Positions 13,292 to 26,600 are shown, counted from the stretch's first letter. The stretch: 64,000 bases of DNA from Callaeas wilsoni (GCA_013398955.1 VWPU01003114.1:89897-153896), one strand, 5' to 3'. A program made the numbers and translations. Notes: a model not told the origin generated them from the letters alone.

Positions 13292-13313
13292 CTTTTTTTT
13301 TTTTTCTTTTTTT
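13292..13313 (+). repeat. Poly-T run with one C
   Basis: About 13 T, one C, then about 7 T. Simple sequence in an AT-rich block. Confidence 0.85.
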
Positions 13314-13929
13314 ACTGAAGCTTTGCAATGTTCTCTTTAATTTCCAGGAGAATGAATTTCACCTTTTATAACATTCAGAGACAATTACGCTGTCTTTATG
13401 ATAAATGATGTCACCCTGATCCCAGCAATAAAAGAGAATGTACTAATGCCAATAAATATATTAACTGTATCAATCATTCTCCTGATTTTTTTTTACTTTG
13501 TTGTTCAGAAGAAATAGCATGCAACTTTGAGCTTTTAATTGGTTAACACTTCCATAAACACCATAATGACTCTTTAAATCTTTCTTTTTGTCATGAGAAT
13601 GAGGAAAACGTAATGAATAAATAATTGAATACCACAGCAGAGCTCAGCACTGATCTATGGGTCATTCAGGAGGTGAACTTGATCTAAAGATTTATTCAAA
13701 CTCGACAAGACAAGTAGAGTGGTTTGTGCCGGAAGTAGCTGTATAATACAATATATTTTCACATGTCTTTCCAATTGCAAAAGAGTTGCTCAATGAAATG
13801 CAATATTGCAATTGAACAACGGTATAAAAACACGGGCTGAATTCCACTGCAGTCAGTGGCTGTGGGTCTTCTCCGACACAGCAATTAAATGAGAAGCATT
13901 AGAAAAGTAGAGTTTAAATCAAAATATTA

Positions 13930-14660
13930 AGCCAGCCGTACCTCCCCAGCAGGCACAGGCAAGGTGACACTGGTGTAAGATCAGCTTCTGCAGCGCAGCT
14001 TCCTTGCTGCGTTCCCTGGGAGCACCGGCGCTCCCTGTGCGCTCACGGCAGGAGCACGTCCCTGCCTTTCTGTCACATCTGCCTCGCACGTGGCATTGCC
14101 AAGCAGCAGGCTCCGGAGAGCTGCGGAACAGCTTCCCCCAGCGGGATTTTCATTCGCTCTCCACCGACGTCACATCGAAATGACACGTCTGGCTTGAGCC
14201 AGAATATGACCCGGTTCTGTTCCCAGTGCACAGACAAGTTAAGCGCAGACCGAGTGAAAAAGGCCTGTTTCTCCCTTCTTTATCGGAACATTGATTTTCA
14301 CAAAATGGCTGGAAAATGAGGTGGGGAACACCTTTACAAAACAGACGACAGCGGTGGGCCCGCGGCAGGGAGAGAGCCCGGCGCTGCCAAACGCGAGCGG
14401 CTGCTGCCACCTCGTGTCGCCGAGCGGAACCGGGCCGGGCTCCCGGCACAGCGCGGCCGCCGGGGCACAGCGGCGGCAGGTTCTCGCGCTTCCTTCCTCC
14501 TTTGCTCGCTGCCCGCTCCAGACCTGCCTGTGCATGTGACGGGCTCCGTTTCCCAGTCACGGGGCAGCTGCTAAGAGAGCGAGGACGCGATAGAGCGGAG
14601 CGAAGGGCTGACAGAAGGGAAAAGGGTCTTTCTTCTTCAGCCAAACCTGAGCCGTGCAGG
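13930..14660. promoter_or_regulatory. CpG island, candidate promoter
   Basis: Base composition changes sharply from the AT-rich DNA on the left to GC- and CpG-dense sequence, densest at about 14340-14620. GCGGCCGC (NotI) lies at 14453-14460. Other elements include an E-box (CACGTG) near 14085, a CRE-like CGACGTCA near 14164, and GC-rich motifs. Unmethylated CpG islands normally mark vertebrate promoters. No TATA box or clear first exon with a donor is evident. Both strands have long open frames (minus 14150-14644, plus 14316-14702), but GC-rich DNA with few stops produces these by chance and neither protein is recognisable. It may start an unidentified transcript or a distal SLC30A8 promoter about 42 kb upstream of the first exon seen. 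Confidence 0.6.
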
Positions 14661-14751
14661 GAGGGCCCTGGCAGTCTTATGAGGGGTGCTTTGCTTCTCT
14701 GAGCATTTTCAGTCAGCCGAGCAATGCCTCAGGTGCCAAAACTCCCTGACT

Positions 14752-15480
14752 TCATAGAGTCACAGAACGGTTTGGTGGGAAGGGACCTTAAGGATCATTT
14801 TGTTCCACCCTCCCTGCCATGGGCAAGGATGCCTTTCACCAGACCAAGTTGCTCCAAGCCCCATCCCAGCTGACCTTGAACATTTCCAGGGATGCAGCAT
14901 CAACAGCTTCTCTGGACAATCTGTTCAACTGCCTTACCACTCTTGTAGAAAAGAATTTCTTCCATATATCTAGTCTAAACCCTATCAGTTTGAAGCTGTC
15001 ACTCCTTGTCCTATCACAACACACCCTTGTCAAAAGTTCCTTTCTGGCTTTTTTGTAGGCCACTTTGGGCGCTAGAAAACTGCTATAAGCTCAGCCTGGA
15101 GCCTTCTCTTCTCCAGGCTGAACAACCCCGACTCTCTCAACCTGTCTTCACAAGAGAGGTGCTCCATCCCTCTGATCATCCTCATGGCCCTCATCGGTAC
15201 TCACTCCAACAGGTTCGTGTCCTCTTAGGACCCCAGAACTGGATGCAGTACTCCAGGTGGGGTCTCATGAGAGCAGAATAGAGGAGAGAATCCCCATCCT
15301 TGACCTTCTGACCATGCTGCTTTTGATGCAGCCCAGGACACGTTTGACTTTCTGGATTGCAAGCACACATCGTTGGGTCATGTCAAGCTTCTCATCAACC
15401 AACACCCCAAGTCCTTCTCCTCAAAGTTGCTTTCAATCCATTCTCTGCCCAGCCTGCATTTGTGCTTGGGATTGACTTGA
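14752..15480 (-). mobile_element. CR1 LINE, about 0.7 kb, - strand
   Basis: Read on the + strand it starts with the reverse complement of the tail ('catagagtcacagaacggtttggtgggaagggacctt'). It continues with the 'ggatgcagcatcaacagcttctctgg' block, 'tccaggctgaacaaccccgactctctcaacctgtc', and 'ccagaactggatgcagtactccaggtggggtctcatgagagcagaatagaggagagaatc', all standard CR1 antisense. It ends at about 15480 in 'tttgtgcttgggattga'. The element abuts the right edge of the CpG island. The plus-strand open frames inside it are antisense CR1, not genes. Confidence 0.93.
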
Positions 15481-18317
15481 AAACCTTCACCCAGTGGTTT
15501 ATGCCATTAAGCTTCTTTTGTTTCAAGGATGGAGGCTGTGCATTTCACACAGCCACTGAGCACACCAGCCGGCTCGTGTTTCCATGACACATGTGCTGCT
15601 TCAGCAGCAGCTAGCTCAGCCCCACTCCCAGGTGTCACCTCACCCAGGGCACTCACTCAGCCACGCAGGACATCTCCCCATCAGGCTAACAGCACCAGCA
15701 CAGGTCCACAGCCCAGTCAGACAGGCAAACTGGTGCTGGCATTGGAAACACTCACCCTGCTCTGTCTCCATTCAGAGCATCACGCAGCCTTTCACACACG
15801 CATCTCTGCTCTGCTTACCAGTGTCACACCATTTGGTTGCTCCTATTGTGTGCTTGGGCTGTAAGCTTCTTTAGAGCAGGAACCTTGCTCCTCTGCAGTT
15901 CTGCAAAGTGCCAGGCAAAATGCTAATTGTGATGACAAATCTAAAATTTGAGAGCGTAACTGAAATATGCAATAGGACTAAATAACTTAAATAGAACTGG
16001 AGAAATACTGAATTATCTTTTAGCTATAAGAGAGCCCTCATTTGTCAAAAGCTATATCCTGTCCTCTAAATATGGGAAAACAGTGATAAGTAACTGAAAC
16101 CCATGCTGAGATTTTTTATGGCAATCAATGTATCTGTGGCAAGTGGCCCGCACATGATCTTTCCTTAGAGAAGATAAGGGAGCACTAATAAGCAGCAATT
16201 ATCTACTGGCAAAACCTAACAAAATGCTGCAAATATGCACAAAATAAACAATCTGCTTGCCTAATAACTGGGCTCTGAAACAAGCTGACAGTTGCTATGG
16301 ATAATCACCTTATAACTAACTATTGCAAGTTCTGACTGCAAATCTACAAGCATGTTGATTTTGCAGTCTGTAAAGGAGTTCCTGTCAGTTTTTACAATAA
16401 TAGTGATAAAGTTAAAAAAAACCAAAACAACTTTTTTTTTCTTTCTTGAGAGAGAAAACAATGCCCACAATATTGGAAAACAGCAGGAGATCAATAAAAG
16501 CTACAAACAGGGTACAGAATGTTCTGCGCTTTTTGGTGCAGGGCAGTAAGTTGTAAAGAGACAAGAATAGGATGGAAATTCTTGCAAAGCAGAGAAGAAG
16601 GGTTATGGATATGGTTAACTATCCTTGTATTTCCTAACAGAAAACTGCTTCTGCAAATAAAGAAAGGAATTGGATAGGGCAGCACAAAGAATAATTGTTC
16701 CATGAATTCCCATACCTATGGTGTTTAGGAGTGTGAAGAAAGCTTTGGGCAGAATGCATTACTCTGAGATAAAGCTTGAATTAAAAAAAAAAAAAAAGGA
16801 AGGACATACAGCTTATAATTTTTTTTCTGAAGACAAATAAGTCTCTGCATAGGTTTTTATGAAATATTGCTTGGTTTCTTATAGGAACAGCTGAAGGGTG
16901 AGTCACATATATTGATATTACAAGATATGTGTGTGGGAGGTAAGCCTGGCTCTCGACTCACACTCTGTGCTTTAATATAAAGCATTATTCACCTGCAGCA
17001 TAGATAGTTTTTGCAGTCGGAGTATAGAGGTGAATTAACTGTGTGTGGGCATCCTCCCTGCACTCTGCTAACACAAGAAAATGTGAGAAAGCAGAGCTGA
17101 CCACTGATAGGGCTTGCATTGGCCATCAGACATCACCTTTGTGGTATTATGTGTTGCTGGTTTCCATCCCCAGGTCACTGCCAGAGTTGGTACAAGCCTG
17201 AGAGCCAACAGCCATGGTACCTGTGAGTTTTTGTGTCAGTTATGAGCAATTAGCCAAATTAGTTACAAATTCAGGTACATATATTAGGCAGATTGGATCT
17301 CCCTTTGGAAACCTGTGAAAGTCCTTCCCCCCCCCATGTGTGATGAGGCATTTGTGTTTCTTGCTTCAAAGGACTAGTCCATGAAATCCACTAAAAAAGG
17401 CTAGTTTGTCAAAGTACTGGCTGGGGCCCATTAAGATTGATTGGATCCTGTTTGTTCTCGTTAGTGCCAATCTGCTATGTGACTGTGAGTTCTCCAGACC
17501 TGAGTTTCCTCAGTTTCCTTTCCCCTTTTTTTATAGTATGAAGCTAAATATCATGGCTTATATTATAATGCAACTTAGTCTACCTCCTCTGGTGGTTCCT
17601 CTGGTCTCCTCAGTGGGTCTCTAAAGGGCTGGACTTTGACCTCTGTCCAGAGACCTCTGGCTCTCCCCCTCAGTGCTGCAGGAAAAAGCTGCCTCCCACC
17701 TTCCCAGCCTCTTGGCTGCTTTGGAGTCCTATTTGTGTTCCTCTGAGAGGCCTTGGTGCACTATTGCCACCAGTTTCTCATCTTTCCATCTTATCCACAC
17801 AAGCACAGAGTGTTGTGACTATTATAGCCAAGCCTTTTGATTCTCAGTGAACATCCATGGGATGATACATCTGCATCATTGAAGACTGAACTGGCTGTGC
17901 ATATCAGATCCAATCATTTCTGTTTCCTGACTTTTCTTCTTCCCGTAGTATTCTCCAGTTGGTTCATTCTGCAAACATTGCAGCAGCTCTTGACTGGAAA
18001 AGTGAGTGGACCCTTGCCAGAAGTGATATTTTCTCCTGTGTCAAGCTGGGATTTCACAGTTTTGCAAAGGACCTGACAGTACTTTTCTGTTGCTGATTAC
18101 ATGACTCCATGTACACCTAACACTGGTCTGTGCACACTCTCGGGCCATTCATTCCTGAACAGCGCCTGATCTCTGCTGTATCTCTGTGTGTTAAAATCAG
18201 GCTGCAGTTCAACAAGCACTTAAAGCCTAAAAGAGATTGTATTGTCCCTTCTCATCCCTACTCAGCCATTTCTGCCTCCACATTTTCCTGGCCTGTAGCA
18301 GGAATTGTTTGGCCAGC
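15481..18317. other. Non-coding, nothing recognised
   Basis: The first 350 bases are CA/CCA-rich and more GC-rich. From about 15900 the sequence is AT-rich. It contains a 15-base A run at 16783-16797 and a run of 9 C near 17330. I recognise no exon, RNA gene or repeat body. Confidence 0.4.
16783..16797 (+). repeat. A15 homopolymer
   Basis: Fifteen consecutive A bases after 'cttgaatt'. No retroposed gene body is recognisable upstream of it. Confidence 0.85.
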
Positions 18318-18873
18318 AGGACTAGGGAAGTGATTCTTCTCCTTAGCACTGGTGTGCCACGCCTTGAGGACTGCATTCATTTCTGGGGCCTTTAATTTAG
18401 GAAGGGTGTTGAAGTGCTGGAGAGTGTCCAGAGAAGGGCAACAAAGTTGGTGAAGGGTCTGGAATACAAATCCTATGAGGAATGGCTGAGGGAGCTGGGG
18501 TTGCTTAGCTGGAGAAGGCTCAGGGGAGATCTTACTGTTCTCTACAACTCCCTGAAAGGAGGGTGTAGCCAGGTGAGGGTCAATCTCTTCTCCCAGGCCA
18601 GCAGCAATAGGACAAGAGGACACAGTCTTAAGCTGTGCCAGGAGAGGTTTAGATTGGTCATTAGAAGGAATTTCTTCACAGAAAGGCTGATTTGGCATTG
18701 GAATGGGTTGCCCATGAGGTAGCAGAGTCACTGTCCCTGGAGGTGCTTAAGGAAAGACTGGATGGGGCACTCAGTGCCATGGTCTAGTTGACGAGGTGAT
18801 GTTCAGTCGTAGGTTGGACTTGATGATCTCAAATGTCTTTTCCAACCTAGTCCATTCTGTAATTCTGTGATTA
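18318..18873 (+). mobile_element. CR1 LINE, about 0.55 kb, + strand
   Basis: The copy begins near 'agggaagtgattcttctcc' and continues with the 'ggagagtgtccagagaagggcaacaaag' block and the 'gaatggctgagggagctggggttg' block. The 'attagaaggaatttcttcacagaaaggctg' and 'ggttggacttgatgatctcaaatgtcttttccaacct' blocks follow. It ends in 'attctgtaattctgtgatt' at about 18873. The order and the octamer tail match CR1, 5'-truncated downstream of the reverse transcriptase. The antisense open frame at 18258-18731 is a by-product. Confidence 0.95.
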
Positions 18874-21800
18874 TCTCCTCCCCTGTGTTCAATTCCAGCA
18901 CCAAGCCATCCAGCTGCATTCTGTTGTGCCTTTTGCTGTCTGTGATGAAAAGAGTGACACAGGTAAACACAGGGGACTCTGGCATCCCAAAGAAACCAGC
19001 CAGTTACTGCTTTTGTGCCCTTTCTTCCAGCTTCCAAGTCTGTTTTCTCAGGTGCTTCAGGCTATGTGTGTCTTGCTGAGGCACCTGGTGTCACCTCTCC
19101 CTGTGCTGCGGGGACTTTTGGCATCCAGAGAAGGACCTTACTTCTCTCCTTAAGGTGCTTTGAAAGTAACTTAATCTGACAAATAAGAAAAGTACAATAT
19201 AAAATGGGTTTTGATACTGTTCCAACCAAATAATCCCTGGGGCTCACTAATGCAGAGATATTTTAAATATTTTGCTATTTCTCTTTTCTGGAGGAAGATA
19301 CCTCAGTTTTCTGAGAGGAGACAAATAAAATCACCAGCTAAACAGTGTGGGCAAACTACTTGAAACTCCTTTCAAGCTCTGGCACTGCACCCTTCTGATA
19401 AAGGGCTGCATGTTTAGGAGGACAGATGGGCCATTCTCCCCATAAAATAATTTCAATCCACCTGTAGACCTGAGACAATGAAGAAAGCCAAGGGTTTCAA
19501 GAGTTCACCCAACTCATAGCACATTTATTCTGAAAGTTCATCCTTAGGAGTATAACCTGAATTTTCTGCTGAGGTCACGTTGACTCTGAAGACACGGGAC
19601 CTGTGCAGCACGTTTTCAGGTTGCACAGTGGCTGCTGCCCATCACTGTTTCTTAATTCAGTAGACAGTTGAAGTGCCAAGGTTCCCCATCAGCCATATAT
19701 ACATGACCCTTGGAAAGCAGCAGCATGATCTCTTCCACATCATTACTTTTTATTGCATTCACTGTTATCTCTCTGTGAAACAGGGAGACAAAATACCCAC
19801 AGAGCTATTTTCATTCTTTGACAGAACAAGTCTGTTAAGCCTCGTGTGTGACGTGAAGAACATCAGTCATTTAGAGCCAAACTGCAGTTGAAAAGGTCGC
19901 AGTCACTGTGGCAGAGTAAATGAAATGTTTAATTCAAATAGAATATCAGTTACAGTTGCAGTGGTGCTCAAAGTCACTTGTGTTTTCTTTTCTTTTCCCT
20001 ATAGCTCAGCAGAGTATGATTCAGCATCAGCCATAGGTACCCTTGTGTTAACTTTCTTCTTATTTTAGAGGTTCTATAAAGTGAACAGCAGGTTCCATCT
20101 GCAGAACCCTGCCTTGTCTCCATGGGTCGCAGAGGAAGAGAACTCAGAAGAAGGGGGAATGTATTTGTATATTTTTGTACATTTTTGTACATATAGTAGC
20201 ATCAGTCACAGGCTCAATTTTTGAATTTTTTTTTCAGTGAAAACTAGGCTCTTTGGAAAATGTTTTTTAAAAAAGATTTTTTTCTTACGCAGGTTGTTTA
20301 TGGGAAATAAAAACGTTTTGTCTGGAGATACCATCCCTGACCTTCAGCTAGGCTCTCTGCTCAAGGCCCTGGCCAGCACAGCTGCAGACTAACCTGGCCC
20401 CAGTTCTGCCCCCGCCAGCAGGTACTCTGGGGGGGCCTTGAGGCTTACATGGACATGGGCACTTAAGCCTCTCACTTTCTCCATCTTTATTGTAAGGATT
20501 TCACTCCATCACAGCAAAATTCAGCAGCAGCCACTCTATGTATTCATGTGGTTGTCCACAGGAGTGGAGAATTTCGTCTTCCATGTTCGTGTGGAAACTC
20601 AGCACCATGACCGGTCTCAGCTTTGGGCACATCCTGCATTCATCTCAGTGCTTAAAACTGCCATGGGCATCAGACTTAAGTGCCAACGCTTCATCTTAGT
20701 TCTCAACCTAGCAAAACACATCATCCTAATATGTTAAACACCGGATAACACCAACAGGATACACTGTCTTTTTGAAAATTTATCAATTGCATCATGACTG
20801 TCAGCCTGACTAAAGAGGCCTGGGAAGGCTCAGCAGCACTAGTGCTTTCTTGACTTGTCAGAGCTTTTATTGAAGTGGGAACTGGAAGAGCATAAGAGGG
20901 TAACATTCCCTGGGACCAGGAAAAGTTCACTGCACTGGCCTTTGCTGTGGGCTTAGAGACCAGCCAAGCTGCCATATGTCTGTGGATGATGCAAAGAGTC
21001 CACAGGCAAATGAAAATTATGCCCAAAGCTGAGTCACCAAGGAAAAATGCCCAAGAAAATTATGCCAATTTCATGTGTGAATTAAGAGATGGTGAAGAAG
21101 AGATTGATGCCGCTGTTCATGTGATGTTTAGTAGTGACTTATAAAGCATCCAGAGCAGTGCTGGCTCCTTTGGAGCCAGTGTGGCTCTCTTGGCTATTGT
21201 TGACATGGATAGTGCCCAGTCTGGTTAAGTCACTCACAGGTGCTCCAGCCTTTGCTGGTGGAGCTGAGCTGTGCTGGCTCATACTCGCTGAGGGCTTGAG
21301 GAATGCAAACAAGGTGTGACTCACTTAAGGCACAGCATCTCTGTGAGGCCTGGATACAAGGCCATGAGTTTCACCAAACTGCCCTAGAGCCTGAAGTTTG
21401 CTGCCTAAATCTGCAATGAAGCTGCACAGCCTCAGTCCAGAGCCCGGTTCAAGAGGAGCATCCATGAAGAGGGCAAAAAGAAGGGCTCTGCTTCTTTGGG
21501 CTCTCTAATTTTTCTCAAATTGACTTTGCACCTTAGTATAAACCTCTGTGATTTTAACACTGGCTGGTTATCCATGCTTCTCATTTTTGACATGCTGAGG
21601 CTGTACATTTCCTGAAAAAAAAAAGACTGAGGGAAGCAGAGTTGCAGAAGGCATTTGAAGGTTTAGTGATTTGCACACAAAAAACCCTCTTCTCCCAGGC
21701 ATGCCTGCCAAGTTCCCATTTTCAACCTCTGATACCTTTACTATTAAATTACAGCCACTGAAGCAGATCCTGAATTGGTTCTCCCAAAGACAACAGCAGT

Positions 21801-23353
21801 TGCTTTGCTGAATGCCAGGAGGCCTAATAGCAGCCTCAGCAATCACAGGAACAGCAAGATCTCTGTTGCCTCTTTGTGGATATCTTCTTGATTTAGAAGC
21901 TCCAAATGTCACTGCTGTAGAGGGTTCCTTGTTTGGTGTTTCTCCCTGCTAATATACTTATAAAATCAGTTCCTTTCATGTCTCTTCATGCCACACCTAT
22001 TTCACAACTTCCCAGTTATCACTAGATTTTGTGTGGCCTTTTTTACAGGGTGCTTGTTGGCTTGCGTATAAAAAGAGCTCTGGTGCAATTGTGAATGTTT
22101 ACTGGGTGTTTTGCGTGGGACCACTCACAGCTGAGAATTTGGGTAAAGAGAGGGCTTAGATAATGAAGCCGCAGTGTGGGAGTGTGTAAGGAGCTAGAAA
22201 GATCTTGTAATTAAACAGCACAAGGAAATCATCCCAACAGAGCTGGAGAGCACTTGGAGCAGGATGGGCTGGTGGGAGCTGCCTGGAGCCTCTGCAATGC
22301 AGTGAGCTGCAGCTCTGCCTCCTGATAATCCTGTCCCTGGAGCTCACAGGGGGCCTTCTGACTTCAGCCCTGATTACCGTTCACCATGGTTTTCCCACTC
22401 AAGATCAAACATTATTGGGGTCATATGTAATTCCATCCTCTCTATTCCTTCTTGCTTTGACAAGGCTGGAGGAAAGCTGAAAATACTTTCTTATGTGAAA
22501 TACGACCTCCTGTCTATGGACTCCTATGTTCCTGGGGAGTATCTCCTGATTAGCAGCATCTTCTCAGTGCAAACATTTCTCAAAGTCCTTAAATGCTGTT
22601 TGGTTCTGTCCCTCATTTTCCCAAGCATCTCTGTCACTGAATACTGTTGGGACACACTCATTGCCACAGCATGCTACAGCACACCTTAATTAGGAAATCT
22701 CTTTTGTGCCAGGTTCCTGTGTATACCTGCAGCTGTATGTTAGAGAGGAGGGTCCCTAGGAATTTTATCCACAAATACAAAGCAAGACAAATATAAATAC
22801 ACATTTTTTTCTTCCTGATATGACAAACACTTGGAAATATTAATCATTCTGCAGTTCATACATGACTGAAAAATGGACTGGCTGCAAATCATAGCTAGAA
22901 ATAGAGCTGCAAGTTATGCACTGAGGGCAAGGCCATGTTATATGCTCACCTGGCAAATATATTTGAGAGAAAGTTCATCACCCAACACTGAGCCCCTTTT
23001 AGCTGCTGTCCCACAGGAACAATTCAGGTCAATTTTGAGTACCTCTGGCAGCCTCACAGCCTTCATCTCATGCTCCACCCTCTGGTATTTGTTCTTATTT
23101 TCATGATTTTTATGAAAAGCCCCAAAGAGCATAATAGATAAATACTGGATGCAGCATTGCTTGGAAAACTGCACACAAGCCTGCCTGCAGCCAGACTCTG
23201 CCACTTCCTGCTGGGTGGTGGTGACCATGTCATATAAACATGTAACATATGTGGGTTTTGTATGTTCCTGTTGCCTCAAAAGCTATTACATTCTTAGCTA
23301 AGTGTTTTGAGGTGCAATGATATAAATGGGTAAAAAGCAAGATTCAGATAAAT
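18874..23353. other. Non-coding, nothing recognised
   Basis: About 4.5 kb without a recognisable exon. A short direct duplication of an ATTTTTGTAC unit lies near 20170-20192. Open frames are at most about 114 codons and overlap one another on both strands, as expected from random sequence. Confidence 0.4.
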
Positions 23354-23680
23354 TCATGGAATCATAGAATGGTTTGAACTAGAAGGGAGCTTCAGAGGTT
23401 GTCTAGCTCCAACCCTCCTGCAAAGAGCAGGGACATCTTCAACTAGATCAGGTTACTCAGAGCCCAGTCCAGCCTGACCCAGAATGTTTCCAGGGATGGG
23501 GCTTCTACGGCCTCTCTGGGCAACCTGTGCCAGTGTTTTACCATCCCTATTGTAAAAAATGTCCCCCTTATATCTAGTCTGAACCATCCCTCTTTTAGGT
23601 TAAAACCATTATCTCTTGTCCTAGCATAACAGGCTCTGCTAAAAAGTTTGTATTCATCTTTCTTATAAGCCTCCTTTGAG
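23354..23680 (-). mobile_element. CR1 LINE, about 0.33 kb, - strand
   Basis: It opens with 'catggaatcatagaatggtttgaactagaaggg', the reversed CR1 tail. The 'ccaaccctcctgcaaagagcagggacatcttcaactagatcaggttactcagagccc' block and the 'cagggatggggcttctacggcctctctgggcaacctgtgccagtg' block follow. The element ends near 'cttataagcctcctttgag'. The minus-strand frame at 23443-23751 is a remnant of CR1 3' sequence and not a gene. Confidence 0.95.
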
Positions 23681-26600
23681 TTACGAAAATTGTGAGTTGT
23701 GATTAAACTGTAGGGTGTACATGAACAAATCCAAAACTGTCTTTGCATCAAAACTAAAACAAGTGTTGTGTCAAGTAGCTATGAGTAATAGCAATATAGA
23801 AAGCAGAAGAAATCCGTCTGTGGTGGGCATGTGCAAGCAGTCTGTCCTCATGTAAATCTTTCTCAGAAAATTCTGACTTTTGAGTAGAACACCAGAACTG
23901 TGTCTTTGTGTTTTATCTAGTAAAAAAGGCAAAAGTGCTGAACCTAGAACTTTGAAGGCTGTGAATCCAGTTTATAGACTTAAGGAAACCAAGTCCAGTA
24001 GATAGTATTTTTGTCTCTCAAATAATAAATCCGCAGTTCTTTATGATAACAGCCTGTAAGTGATGGCATGTTTCTGTTGTACAAAATGCCAGTCTTTTGT
24101 GAATCTACATGGTTTCCTTCCTTAGAGCAGGAACTTTGCTGTGTACTCAGGTAAAACCAATCTTCAGGGTGACAGCTAATGACATTGTTCAGGAGCCTTC
24201 AGCCAAACCTTGCCCTGAGAACAGTTCTGGATTTGCTTAAAAGCTGTTTGTACTTTCCTCAAAAAACACATTACATTTCAGAGGTTGTTTTTATCAGAGA
24301 TTGATATTTACTTACCTTAATCTTCCTGATGAAATGGAAGTTGTTGGTAAATGTCTACCTTTGGTAGATCCTTTAAGCCCATTTATCTCCTGTGACAATG
24401 ACGCTTTGTCTGAGTTACACCCGACTGTGTAACTTTTGGATGCTGACATCAGAGCAGAACACCACCACGCTCTGCACCAGGAACACTGATGGGCAAAGTA
24501 CTGAAATTGAATTCCAGTAAGGAATTCGCTTTGAGGCTTGATTTATGTTGGCATTACTCAGATTTGAGAGTAGGACAATCTGTAAACCCTAAAATAGGCA
24601 GTAGGGATAAAAACATCTGTATATACTAGACAAGAAAATTTATTCTTTAGTAGGCAGCAGCTTTCCACTAGATTATCAACCTAGCATCTGACAGAGCAGA
24701 ATGAGCTATCATACTAATAAGAACATGTCAAAAATATTATTGGTTTGAGAATGTTGCTTACTTTTTCCAAACCCTTTCAATTTTCTCCCCAGTTTCTCTC
24801 CAATCATTGTTAGTGGTAGACCTAGATGAAAATCCGTGGGTTTATTGTTTTTCTCTAGAAAATAGTGACCTCCTTGTCATTATTCTCAATTCTAAATGAA
24901 AACTTAGAGCCAGCATGGTAAAACTTCCCATTCAGTAAAATTTCAGATAGTTTAAGTCAAAAGCAACAAAAACTTTTCATTGTGATCACGCCATGTATTA
25001 GGAAAAAAGTTTCCTACAATGCACAATATTTAATTTATTGAATAAATTTTAAACATAAATACAAAAAGCATTTTGACACTGTCAGAACAAGCCAGCTGGA
25101 CTTTTTCCCTCTGAAAAATGCAATCAAATTGTCCTCTAAAAATTTAATACAACTGCATTTACCAATTGAAGATCTGCTCCGTCAGCTGGCTCTAGCTTAA
25201 GAATTCTGATCCTTCAAATGGGTATACTAAAAATTGACAGCAATCTAACTGGGTTAGAGTTGCAGAGCTTTGGTCAAACTCTTTCTCTGGGTTTAATTCT
25301 TGTAGGGTCATTAATCTCTGGTACAGGGCCCTGGCTGATGGAAGCCAGTAACCAGCCTGACTTCTTTGAGCCCTGTAATGGTAATGCCAGGTTAGAGCCA
25401 CTTATTTCCTCATCTTTAGCTCTTGGTCCAGAGAAGAGGAGTGTGCTGATAGACAAGAACCCCATTGGTGTCCCACGGCAAAAACCTTGTCATAATTTGT
25501 CGCTTTTCTAAACTGCAGCAAGAAGATGGTAAGAATCAGATTTCTTTTATTGCTTGTGGAAACCAGGAGTGGAAGTAAATAATTTATTCAGCAAAGCATT
25601 TCCTTTCTTGAAGAACTCTAGCAGTGATCTTTTCTTCCCAAATCCAGCATTGTTTAAATCCATTGCTTGCTTGGTTGTATTCTCTTTTCTCCCCAGCATT
25701 TTTGACAAGCCAAAGTAGTTCTCAGAGTGATGTTTTCCCTTAAAATAGCACAATAAATGGTTTTATGCCTAGTCATACTTTCAGATCTAACACAGATTCC
25801 TTTTTCTTTTTTTTTTAGAGAAAGCATAGCAAAAAAAAAAAAAAAAGGCACCTTTCCTTTAATTCTCCCACATTTTCTGTTCTCCATCTTCTCTCTCCGA
25901 AGTAGGATCGATCCTACCCTGCCTAGGATGCATAATGAGCTCAATATTCCTGTATCTCCACTCAGCAAGTTCCTCCTGAAAAGACATGGCAGGTCAGTGT
26001 CCTTGTGCTGGTAATCCATTGAACTAACAGCTGAAACATGGGAGGATTTTTAGCCAATTATAAATGAGCAAGTTCTTAATGATTAAAGTTACTCAAGCAT
26101 GACTTGTATTCCTCATTTCTACCCTACTCCCTTTTAAATAGTGTCATCATCAGATAAAGAAAAATCTTGATATTGAAATGTTCTTGTGCTCATATACGTT
26201 GAGAGAAAGTTAGCAAAAAATTTAGTGCTTACTGACTCTCTGTTATGTAGAAGTTGAATTGTTTTTAGAGCAATGTGATACCTGATAAATGAACCTCACC
26301 TGAGATGAATCCAGACCTTGCCTTGTTATTTTCCAGCATGCTGTTACAAACAAAGAGAAAATGAAATTCCTATCCTCAGAGGTGGATAAGCACAACAAGG
26401 TCAAGGGGTTTACGTTGCATTTCTCACCTAAAAAATATTATTGCTGTTCACTGAACTGCTCTAGACATCTTCTTACAGCAATCAGGTCAGCCCTGTCTAA
26501 GTGGGTGGTTGTTCCCAGTGTGATGTGACCTGAGTGATGCTCTCCTAACCCCTGAGCATGGTACACTGCCCAGAAGGACACACCTTCAGGGGACTACTGT

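Larger units (their letters stand above)
7131..13925. other. Long non-coding stretch with T-rich runs
   Basis: Nearly 6.8 kb shows no recognisable exon or repeat. T-rich runs occur at 9358-9394 and 13292-13313. The part from about 13300 to 13850 is strikingly AT-rich and non-repetitive (many AATAAA, TTTAAT and ATTAA words) and has the look of conserved non-coding DNA, but conservation cannot be judged from one sequence. Short frames here have no domain or family features. Confidence 0.4.

Noticed and set aside
14150..14702. Long overlapping frames on both strands across the CpG island
   Set aside because: GC-rich DNA has few stop codons, so long frames occur by chance. The two proteins are unlike anything I recognise. 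I kept the island, not the frames.
16783..16797. A15 run as the tail of a processed pseudogene
   Set aside because: No recognisable gene body upstream and no target-site duplication could be paired with it.
25654..26019. 121-codon minus-strand frame across homopolymer runs
   Set aside because: It is held open by poly-A/poly-T encoding Lys/Phe runs and has no family likeness.
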